Shown: piece after piece, positions 1-5,297 of the stretch
How positions within the stretch are numbered: the first letter of the stretch is position 1
Layout of the letters: each line of letters starts with the position of its first letter
Source: CAJUOR01 sp964596105
Lineage (GTDB): Bacteria; Bacillota_I; Bacilli_A; Erysipelotrichales; Coprobacillaceae
Length of the DNA stretch: 8,774 nt
Assembly: GCA_964596105.1 (NCBI GenBank)
Contig: CAZQRT010000056.1
Location: forward strand, 1 to 8,774
Direction of reading: 5' to 3'
Position numbers and translations under genes: made by a program
The notes under the pieces: model-generated
Told to the model about the DNA's origin: nothing
What the model saw: only the letters and a program-made list of their open reading frames with translations
Database searches by the model: none

Positions 1-506
1 AACAGGCTGTCGAAAGCTGCCTCGATGATATCCATATTGATTTAAAGCCGGACGGAAAGGTGTTTTTAAACGGGGAGGATGTCAGCGCGGCGATTCGCGC
101 TAATGACATCTCATCCGGCGCCAGCGCGGTGGCCTCTTACCGGAAAGTCCGCGATTTTCTCGTTGCCCGGCAGCGCGCCATGGCAGAGTCCGGAGGCGTG
201 GTCCTGGAAGGCCGCGATATCGGGACCGTGGTTTTGCCCCAGGCGGATTTGAAGATCTTTCAAACCGCGTCGCTGGAGGCGCGGGCCATGCGCCGCTACA
301 AGGAAAACATCGCCCGTGGACTGAAAGATGATTATGAGGCCATTTACGAGGCGCTGAAAAAACGCGATGAAGAAGATTCCCGGCGCGCCCTTTCCCCTTT
401 AAAAAAAGCGGATGACGCGATTACGATCGATACCAGCGACATGACGATCGCGGAAGTCGCGCGGGAAGTGATCCGGCTGGCGGAAGAGGTGTTATCATGC
501 CGGTAA
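1..506 (+). CDS. cmk: Cytidylate kinase, 3' part (5' end outside window)
   Basis: Cytidylate kinase transfers phosphate from ATP to CMP or dCMP in the cytoplasm, feeding CTP/dCTP pools. The open frame runs in from the left edge (first full codon at 3), so a start at the GTG at 60 would be an artefact: in-frame residues before it also fit the family, ending in a hydrophobic FLNGEDV segment. About 167 residues are visible; the P-loop N-terminus, roughly 55 residues in a usual 220-230 residue enzyme, is missing. Visible signatures are GRDIGTVVLP (codons from about 210), the DLKIFQTAS strand, the RRYKE segment, and the C-terminal DAITIDTSDM stretch typical of Cmk. The stop TAA at 504-506 lies inside der, giving a 10-base overlap and suggesting translational coupling. 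The family assignment is very secure; completeness of the 5' end cannot be judged here. Confidence 0.95.
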   Translation, partial: QAVESCLDDIHIDLKPDGKVFLNGEDVSAAIRANDISSGASAVASYRKVRDFLVARQRAMAESGGVVLEGRDIGTVVLPQADLKIFQTASLEARAMRRYKENIARGLKDDYEAIYEALKKRDEEDSRRALSPLKKADDAITIDTSDMTIAEVAREVIRLAEEVLSCR

Positions 507-1798
507 TGGCGATTGTCGGACGCGCCAATGTCGGCAAGTCCACGCTGTTTAACCGCATCGCCCAAAGCCGCATCGCCATCGTGGAGGATACCCCGGGGGT
601 CACCCGCGACCGTATTTACGCCTCAGCGGAGTGGCTGACGAAACCTTTTTCAATCATCGATACCGGCGGCATTGAACTGGATCAGGCGCCTTTCACCGCG
701 GAGATTCAGATGCAGGCGGAAATCGCCATCAATGAAGCCGATGTCATCGTCTTTGTGACGAGCGGCCGGGACGGCCTGACGAGAGAAGACGAGTACGTCG
801 GCAAAATTTTAAGAAAAAGCCAAAAGCCCGTGATCGTGGCCGTGAATAAAATCGACGATCAGCATCTTATGGGGCAGTTTTATGATTTCTACCAGCTGGG
901 GTTTGAGGATGTTTTTCCGGTTTCCGCGGTCCACGGCATCGGGGTGGGCGATATGCTGGACAGGGCCGTTGAAATCATGGCTGATATCCCGGAAAAAGCC
1001 CGCGACGACGCGATTCATTTCGCTTTGATCGGGCGCCCCAATGTCGGCAAATCCAGTCTGACCAACGCCATCTTAAAGGAGAACCGCACCATTGTCAGCA
1101 CCATTCCGGGCACGACCCGCGACGCCCTCGACACGCCTTTCACTTATCAGGATCAGCCTTATGTGGTGATTGACACCGCCGGCATGAAAAAGCGCGGCAG
1201 GATTTATGAGAATATCGAGCGCTACGCCTATCTGCGCGCCCAGAAAGCGATCGCGGACAGTGATGTCGTGGTGGTGCTGATTGACGGCAGTGAAGCTATA
1301 ACAGAGCAGGACCGCCATGTCGCCGGTTTTGCCCATGCCGCCGGCAAGGGCGTCATCATCGCCGTCAACAAGTGGGACAAGGTTGACAAAGACGAGAAGA
1401 CGATGGCGAAGATGACGCTGATGATCCGCGATCATTTTAAGTTTTTAGATTACGCTCCAATAATTTTTTTCATCGCCTTAAGCGGTCAGCGCGTGCCGCA
1501 GCTGCTGGTTCTGATCGCCCGGGTTTATGAGAATAACCGCCGCCGCGTCGCCACCGGACTTTTGAATGATGTGCTGAATGACGCGCAGCTCATGAATCCG
1601 ACGACCACCTTCAAAAACGGGCGCCTGAAAATCTATTACGCCAGTCAGGTAGCCGTCGCGCCGCCGACCTTTGTGTTGTTTGTGAATGATCCCCAGTATC
1701 TTCACTTCAGTTATGAGCGCTATCTGGAAAACAGCCTGCGCGACCGCTTTGAGTTTGACGGGGTGCCGTTAAAGATCATTGCCAGAAAGAGGGAATAA
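497..1798 (+). CDS. der: Ribosome-associated double GTPase Der (EngA)
   Basis: Der is an essential GTPase with two tandem G domains that assists maturation of the 50S ribosomal subunit. The 433-residue length fits the family (about 435-440 in Firmicutes). Domain 1 shows a P-loop GRANVGKS (8-15), DTGG (55-58), NKID (117-120) and SA at 143-144. Domain 2 shows GRPNVGKS (179-186), DTAG (226-229) and NKWD (291-294). The C-terminal KH-like RNA-binding domain is about 350-433, with RLKIYYASQV and HFSYERYLEN. The ATG at 497 is supported by AGAGGTG at 485-491, five bases upstream, and gives the usual MPVMAIVG start. It overlaps cmk and is followed after two bases by gpsA. Two oddities: the first P-loop has Ala10 where Pro is normal, and the G5 element of domain 2 reads FFIALSG, so the usual Ser before Ala is Ile326. 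Confidence 0.97.
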   Translation: MPVMAIVGRANVGKSTLFNRIAQSRIAIVEDTPGVTRDRIYASAEWLTKPFSIIDTGGIELDQAPFTAEIQMQAEIAINEADVIVFVTSGRDGLTREDEYVGKILRKSQKPVIVAVNKIDDQHLMGQFYDFYQLGFEDVFPVSAVHGIGVGDMLDRAVEIMADIPEKARDDAIHFALIGRPNVGKSSLTNAILKENRTIVSTIPGTTRDALDTPFTYQDQPYVVIDTAGMKKRGRIYENIERYAYLRAQKAIADSDVVVVLIDGSEAITEQDRHVAGFAHAAGKGVIIAVNKWDKVDKDEKTMAKMTLMIRDHFKFLDYAPIIFFIALSGQRVPQLLVLIARVYENNRRRVATGLLNDVLNDAQLMNPTTTFKNGRLKIYYASQVAVAPPTFVLFVNDPQYLHFSYERYLENSLRDRFEFDGVPLKIIARKRE

Positions 1799-1800
1799 TT

Positions 1801-2802
1801 TTGAAAATCGCGATTTTGGGAACCGGGACCTGGGGCACGACCCTGGCGCAGATTCTGACTGACAATGGTTATGAGGCGCTTTTATACGGAGTGGATGAAA
1901 ATGAGGTTCAGGATATTAATCTGAACCATCAAAACAGCAAATATTTTAAAGATATCCGCCTGTCTGACAAGATCAAAGCGACCATGGATTTAAAAACCGC
2001 GGTCGATAGGGCGAGTTATATTCTACTGGCGGTTCCGACCGCTTTTATGCGTGACGTCCTGGTTAAATTAAGGCCCTTGCTGACGGAAAAAGTCACGCTG
2101 ATCAATGCCGCCAAGGGGTTTGACCCTTTGACCGGGGAGCGCATCTCCACCCTGATCCGGGAGATCATTCCGGAAACCTTACGGCGCGAGGTCGCTTCGC
2201 TGATCGGCCCCGGGCATGCCGAGGAGGTCATCATCCGCATGCTGACCACGGTGTGCGCCGTGAGCCGCGACGCCGAGGTGGCCCGGGAAGTGCAGCGGCT
2301 TTTTTCCAATGAGTATTTTCGCGTCTATACCCAGGACGATGAAATCGGCGCGGAGTACGGGGTCGCCATTAAAAACATCATCGCCCTGGCCAGCGGGGCG
2401 CTGGCGGGGCTGGGATACGGCGACAACACGCGGGCGGCCCTGATGACGCGGGGCCTCGCCGAGATGACCCGCTACGGGGTTCGCAAGGGCGGCAGGCCGG
2501 AAACTTATCTCGGCCTGACGGGCATCGGGGATCTCATCGTGACCTGCTCCAGCCTTCATTCCCGCAACTTCCAGGCCGGCTACGCGATCGGCAAAGACAA
2601 TGACGCCACCCGCTTCATGGCGGAAAATACCATGACCGTGGAGGGCATCCGCTCCTGTCAGGTGGTGTATGATGATTTGAAGAATTACGATGATCTGGAG
2701 ATGCCGATCACGGCGGCGGTCTACGCCGTGCTGTATGAGAAAAAGAAGCCCAGCGAGGTCATTACCGCGCTCATGACGCGCGATCTGAAAAGAGAGCAAT
2801 AA
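1801..2802 (+). CDS. gpsA: Glycerol-3-phosphate dehydrogenase [NAD(P)+]
   Basis: GpsA reduces dihydroxyacetone phosphate to sn-glycerol-3-phosphate, the backbone precursor of membrane phospholipids, in the cytoplasm. The 333 residues match the family length. The N-terminal Rossmann domain opens with the dinucleotide-binding GTGTWG (7-12), followed by AVPT (77-80) and AAKG with Lys105. The C-terminal domain carries the conserved Lys191 in AIKNIIALASG, then GYGDNTRAAL (205-214), and GIGDLIVTCSSLHSRN (241-256), a strong family signature. The start is TTG at 1801; GAGGG at 1789-1793, within the end of der, is at good spacing, and the residues from here are the normal enzyme start. Variations from the usual consensus are GPGHAEEV (commonly GPSHAEEV) and AEYGVAIKN (commonly VELGGALKN). 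It is the last gene of the cmk-der-gpsA run, with a terminator directly after it. Confidence 0.97.
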   Translation: MKIAILGTGTWGTTLAQILTDNGYEALLYGVDENEVQDINLNHQNSKYFKDIRLSDKIKATMDLKTAVDRASYILLAVPTAFMRDVLVKLRPLLTEKVTLINAAKGFDPLTGERISTLIREIIPETLRREVASLIGPGHAEEVIIRMLTTVCAVSRDAEVAREVQRLFSNEYFRVYTQDDEIGAEYGVAIKNIIALASGALAGLGYGDNTRAALMTRGLAEMTRYGVRKGGRPETYLGLTGIGDLIVTCSSLHSRNFQAGYAIGKDNDATRFMAENTMTVEGIRSCQVVYDDLKNYDDLEMPITAAVYAVLYEKKKPSEVITALMTRDLKREQ

Positions 2803-2824
2803 GCCCTTTTCAAGGCGCTTTTTT
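2801..2824 (+). terminator. Rho-independent terminator after gpsA
   Basis: AAGCCCTT (2801-2808) pairs with AAGGCGCTT (2812-2820) around a 3-base loop, with one bulged C, followed by a T run at 2819-2824. The hairpin begins on the last two bases of the gpsA stop codon. It likely ends the cmk-der-gpsA transcript. Confidence 0.75.
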
Positions 2825-2861
2825 CCCTTGTGAAAATGTCGTGAATTTGTCTTTATATAGG

Positions 2862-2890
2862 TTGAAAAAGGATAATAGAAATGGTAAAAT
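2862..2890 (+). promoter_or_regulatory. Sigma-A-type promoter for HU gene
   Basis: TTGAAA (2862-2867) and TAAAAT (2885-2890) are separated by 17 bases, with an extended -10 TGG directly before the -10 box. Transcription would begin near 2897, giving a leader of about 25 bases before the HU start codon. An alternative pairing, TTGTCT (2847-2852) with GATAAT (2871-2876) at 18 bases, is weaker but possible. No operator or riboswitch-like structure is apparent between the gpsA terminator and this promoter. Confidence 0.7.
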
Positions 2891-2921
2891 GGCAGCGTTG
2901 TCAAAAATAGGAGGAGTTAGT

Positions 2922-3194
2922 ATGAACAAAAAAGAGTTGATCGACATCGTTGCCGAGAAGCGGCGCATAACAAAAAAAGAGGCCGAGATGCTGGTTGATA
3001 CCGTCTTCGATACCATCGTGGAAAAAGCCATATCCGGTGATAAAATATTAATTTCGGGATTTGGGACATTTAAAGTTCATCAGAGATTAGAACGTCGGGG
3101 TGTCAGTCCGAAAACGAAGGAGACGATGATCATTCCCGCCAGCAAGACCCTGACTTTCAAACCCAGCAATCGTTTAAAAGATGCTATGAACTAG
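2922..3194 (+). CDS. hup: HU-family DNA-binding protein
   Basis: HU proteins are small dimeric nucleoid proteins that bend and constrain DNA. The 90-residue product is the normal HU length. The ATG at 2922 is chosen because a strong AGGAGGAG (2909-2916) sits five bases upstream and the product then starts MNKKELID as HU does; the frame stays open further upstream but those residues are not HU-like and would lie partly in the promoter. Visible features are the helical N-terminal half (1-40), the GFGTF signature (46-50), the basic beta-arm with Pro63, and IPASKTLTFKPSNRLKDA (71-88). Arm residues 60-67 read GVSPKTKE where many HU proteins have GRNPQTGE, so the arm is somewhat divergent, but Pro63, the DNA-intercalating position of the family, is kept. 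HU rather than IHF is likely from the single-gene Firmicutes context. It has its own promoter and terminator. Confidence 0.93.
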   Translation: MNKKELIDIVAEKRRITKKEAEMLVDTVFDTIVEKAISGDKILISGFGTFKVHQRLERRGVSPKTKETMIIPASKTLTFKPSNRLKDAMN

Positions 3195-3206
3195 GCATCT
3201 TTTTTT
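3176..3206 (+). terminator. Rho-independent terminator after HU gene
   Basis: AAAAGATGC (3176-3184) pairs with GCATCTTTT (3195-3203) around a 10-base loop, and the T run extends to 3206. The left arm is coding sequence for the last residues of HU, and the stop codon TAG (3192-3194) lies in the loop. Confidence 0.8.
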
Positions 3207-3232
3207 ATGGACATACTGCGTTCAAATAAAAA

Positions 3233-3241
3233 TGGTATAAT
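3233..3241 (+). promoter_or_regulatory. Extended -10 promoter for zinc protease gene
   Basis: TGG followed by a perfect TATAAT (3236-3241) forms an extended -10 element. I see no good -35 box at 16-18 bases (the bases there are near ATACTG), which fits an extended -10 promoter. Transcription would start near 3248, just before the AAAGGA ribosome-binding site at 3252-3257. Confidence 0.6.
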
Positions 3242-3265
3242 ATTTCTATTGAAAGGATGATGAAG

Positions 3266-3943
3266 ATGATTTTTATCTCTTATCTTTTAGTGATCGCCGC
3301 TACGCTGATTGTCATGGCGGCGCAGGTTAAAGTGAATTCCGCTTATTCCAAATACCGCAAGGTCCCCAGTGACGCTAATCTAACCGGGGCCGAAGTCGCC
3401 GAAAGCATCCTGCGTGAGCACGGTTTAACGGTTAGTGTGACGCGCATTTCCGGCACCCTGACCGATCATTATGATCCCCGTTCCCATACCCTGCGGCTGT
3501 CGGATGATATCTACAGCGGCACCTCGATCGCCAGCCTGGCGGTGGCGGCTCACGAGTGCGGCCACGCCATCCAGCACGCCGAAAACTACGCCCCTTTAAA
3601 GTGGCGCACTAACATTCTGCCTTTAGCTAACGGCGGCAATTACCTGGGCTGGATCGCGATCATGATCGGGCTTTTATCCCAGAATTTTAAGATCGCCATG
3701 GTGGGATTTGCCCTTCTGGGATTCATGCTGGCGTTTCAGCTCGTGACGCTGCCGGTGGAGTTTGACGCTTCCTCTAGGGCGCTGGTGATTTTAAGAAACG
3801 GCTACCTTGATGAAAATGAGACCGGCATGGCGCGCCAGATGCTGAACGCCGCGGCTTTGACCTATGTCGCCTCCGTCGCCAGCACAATCCTCAACCTGCT
3901 GCGCGTCTTTCTCGTTATCTTCTCGTCAACCGATCACGATTAA
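3266..3943 (+). CDS. yugP: YugP-like membrane zinc metallopeptidase
   Basis: This belongs to the YugP family of membrane-bound neutral zinc metallopeptidases (Zn_peptidase_2 type); its physiological substrate is not established to my knowledge. The 225-residue product (from ATG 3266) has an N-terminal membrane segment (about 2-19), then a GAEVAESILREHGL helix and the strongly conserved LTDHYDPRSHTLRLSDDIY region (65-83). The zinc motif HECGH is at 96-100 within AAHECGHAIQHAE, and VEFDAS (164-169) may supply the third metal ligand. Further hydrophobic segments are about 118-136, 142-162 and 200-219. ATG codons at 3257 and 3260 are also in frame, but AAAGGA (3252-3257) is best spaced for 3266, which also gives the shorter hydrophobic start usual for relatives. 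It appears to be a single-gene unit with its own promoter and terminator. The family call is firm; the symbol is by resemblance. Confidence 0.88.
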   Translation: MIFISYLLVIAATLIVMAAQVKVNSAYSKYRKVPSDANLTGAEVAESILREHGLTVSVTRISGTLTDHYDPRSHTLRLSDDIYSGTSIASLAVAAHECGHAIQHAENYAPLKWRTNILPLANGGNYLGWIAIMIGLLSQNFKIAMVGFALLGFMLAFQLVTLPVEFDASSRALVILRNGYLDENETGMARQMLNAAALTYVASVASTILNLLRVFLVIFSSTDHD

Positions 3944-3970
3944 GCGGCCTTTGCTTGCCGCTTTTCTTTT
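3942..3970 (+). terminator. Rho-independent terminator after zinc protease gene
   Basis: AAGCGGC (3942-3948) pairs perfectly with GCCGCTT (3957-3963) around an 8-base loop, followed by a T-rich tract interrupted by one C (to 3970). The left arm starts on the last two bases of the stop codon TAA (3941-3943). The dnaD -10 box lies only about 15 bases further on. Confidence 0.75.
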
Positions 3971-3984
3971 ACGCTTTTTTTGTG

Positions 3985-3990
3985 TATAAT
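3985..3990 (+). promoter_or_regulatory. Probable -10 box of dnaD-nth promoter
   Basis: A perfect TATAAT lies between the upstream terminator and the dnaD ribosome-binding site. No convincing -35 hexamer lies 16-18 bases upstream, where the sequence is T-rich terminator tail. Initiation near 3997 would put the 5' end almost on the Shine-Dalgarno GAGGTGA (3997-4003). The call rests on the -10 box and on position. Confidence 0.5.
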
Positions 3991-4008
3991 GCTTTTGAGG
4001 TGAGGATG

Positions 4009-4614
4009 ATGGATGAGTTAGTGCAGCGTGATTTGATCGATGTGGAGGGGCTGCTGCTGTTTCATTATCACCGGCTCGGTCTCAATGAAACCCAGGCGGT
4101 CATTTTGCTTTTGGTGAGACGGCTGGAAAAAAATAAAGTGCCTTACATCACCCCGCAGCTTATCGCCGGGTATATGAGCATCTCCGACCATGAGGCCGAC
4201 CAGTATCTGATGGGGCTGATCACAAACAATTTTTTGGCTTTAAACGAGAATCATCTGACCGCGGCGCCGTTGTTGAAGACGCTGTTAAAGACCCTGGACA
4301 GCAAACCGGAGGAAAAAGCGAACATAGCGGAAAAGGTGGATTTGATGCATCTTTTTGAGCAGGAGTTTGCCCGCCCTCTGACCCCGCTGGAAATCGAGAA
4401 GCTTAGGGAGTGGAAGACGTATCACTACAACGACGAGATGATCGCCGCCGCCTTGAAGGAAGCGACGCTCTCCAATGTTCACAACATGCGCTATATCGAG
4501 AAAATTCTCGTCGACTGGGCCACGCACGGCATGAAGCCGACCGGGCGCGAGAAAGTGGATCTGAATCAGGAGCCGGTCGATCTGGTGGATTACCGCTGGT
4601 GGGAGGACGACTAG
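4009..4614 (+). CDS. dnaD: DnaD-type primosome/replication initiation protein
   Basis: DnaD acts with DnaA, DnaB and DnaI in low-GC Gram-positives to remodel DNA and load the replicative helicase at the origin and at restart sites. The 201-residue product has an N-terminal winged-helix-like region (about 10-95) rich in short hydrophobic helices, a charged linker (about 96-110), and a C-terminal DnaD domain (about 112-175). The latter ends in RYIEKILVDW (161-170), matching the family's YxxxIL..W DNA-binding signature, and the tail ends YRWWEDD, like the aromatic-acidic ends of relatives. GAGGTGA (3997-4003) is five bases before ATG 4009; ATG 4006 is adjacent and possible, while an in-frame ATG at 3955 would start inside the upstream terminator and upstream of the promoter. 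Nth follows after two bases, the arrangement known from Bacilli, which supports DnaD over other DnaD-domain proteins. Confidence 0.9.
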   Translation: MDELVQRDLIDVEGLLLFHYHRLGLNETQAVILLLVRRLEKNKVPYITPQLIAGYMSISDHEADQYLMGLITNNFLALNENHLTAAPLLKTLLKTLDSKPEEKANIAEKVDLMHLFEQEFARPLTPLEIEKLREWKTYHYNDEMIAAALKEATLSNVHNMRYIEKILVDWATHGMKPTGREKVDLNQEPVDLVDYRWWEDD

Positions 4615-4616
4615 TC

Positions 4617-5264
4617 ATGCGCAAGGAAGAGCGCGTCAGACGGCTTTTACAGACGCTCGATGATTTGTATCCTGACGCTAAGTGCGAGCTGGTTTACCAC
4701 AACAACTTTGAACTGTTAGTCGCGGTGGTTTTATCGGCCCAGACGACCGACCAGAGTGTCAATTCGGTCACGCCAAAACTGTTTGCGCGCTATCCCGGTC
4801 CCGCTGAGATGGCCGCGGCTGACGAGAAGGAACTGGCGGGGTATATCCGCCGTCTCGGGCTATATCAGAGCAAAGCGAGAAATCTCATCGCTTTATCTAA
4901 AAAGCTGGTCTCGGACTATGAGGGGACCGTCCCCGCTTCCCGCGCGGAACTTTTGACCCTTCCCGGGGTGGGCCGAAAGACGAGTAATGTGGTCTTATCC
5001 GTGGCTTTTGATGTGCCGGCATTTGCTGTCGACACCCATGTCGAACGCGTCGCAAAACGCTTAAAACTGGCCAAAGCGGACGATTCTGTTTTAGATGTGG
5101 AACGCAAGCTGTGCCGGGCGATCCCTAGGGAGCGCTGGAATCATACCCATCACCAGATGATCTTTTTCGGCCGTCACTTCTGCAAGGCCGCCAAGCCGTC
5201 CTGTCAGCAGTGCCCGCTCTTTGATATTTGCGGCGCTGATATCAAAAACAAATTCCGCTCATAA
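4617..5264 (+). CDS. nth: Endonuclease III (DNA glycosylase/AP lyase)
   Basis: Endonuclease III excises oxidised pyrimidines and cleaves the resulting abasic site, in base-excision repair. The 215-residue product matches the usual 210-220. The conserved substrate-pocket segment LSAQTTDQSVN is at 39-49. The helix-hairpin-helix LPGVGRKTSNVVL (115-127) contains catalytic Lys121, and VDTHVERV (138-145) holds catalytic Asp139. The C-terminal cysteines 189, 196, 199 and 205 follow the C-X6-C-X2-C-X5-C pattern of the [4Fe-4S] cluster. The ATG at 4617 gives the normal enzyme start and lies two bases after the dnaD stop; GGGAGG (4601-4606) is ten bases upstream, slightly far. The frame is open to 4410, but that extension is Arg-rich out-of-frame dnaD sequence and is rejected. 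All key residues are present, so the enzyme should be active. Confidence 0.97.
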   Translation: MRKEERVRRLLQTLDDLYPDAKCELVYHNNFELLVAVVLSAQTTDQSVNSVTPKLFARYPGPAEMAAADEKELAGYIRRLGLYQSKARNLIALSKKLVSDYEGTVPASRAELLTLPGVGRKTSNVVLSVAFDVPAFAVDTHVERVAKRLKLAKADDSVLDVERKLCRAIPRERWNHTHHQMIFFGRHFCKAAKPSCQQCPLFDICGADIKNKFRS

Positions 5265-5296
5265 AAAAAAGCACCATAAGGTGCTTTTCATTTTTT
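5263..5296. terminator. Bidirectional terminator between nth and ponA
   Basis: AAAAGCACC (5267-5275) and GGTGCTTTT (5280-5288) form a perfect stem with an ATAA loop. On the plus strand it is followed by TTTT, CA and six more Ts; on the minus strand the run of eight As (5263-5270) becomes a U tract. It fits exactly between the converging nth (ends 5264) and ponA (ends 5298) genes, so it likely serves both. Confidence 0.88.
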
Positions 5297-5297
5297 A

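Noticed and set aside
1073..1435. Minus-strand open frame opposite the second G domain of der
   Set aside because: It is antisense to highly conserved GTPase motifs, with His/Asp-rich composition typical of a shadow frame.
2179..2904. Minus-strand open frame of 241 codons opposite gpsA
   Set aside because: It is fully antisense to a well-conserved gene, its translation is His/Arg/Gly-rich without recognisable motif, and it would start within the HU promoter region. It is a shadow frame.
2841..2921. Upstream in-frame extension of the HU gene
   Set aside because: It spans the -35 and -10 boxes, and a strong AGGAGGAG points to ATG 2922.
2803..2921. Possible riboswitch or small RNA in the largest intergenic gap
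   Set aside because: Apart from the gpsA terminator, the HU promoter and its Shine-Dalgarno, the remaining bases show no stable structure.
3955..4008. Upstream in-frame extension of dnaD
   Set aside because: It would start in the terminator hairpin and ahead of the TATAAT box. The added residues are Phe-rich from the T tract.
4410..4616. Upstream in-frame extension of nth by 69 codons
   Set aside because: The extension overlaps dnaD in another frame, is Arg/Ser-rich, and is unlike the N-terminus of endonuclease III. ATG 4617 gives the family start.
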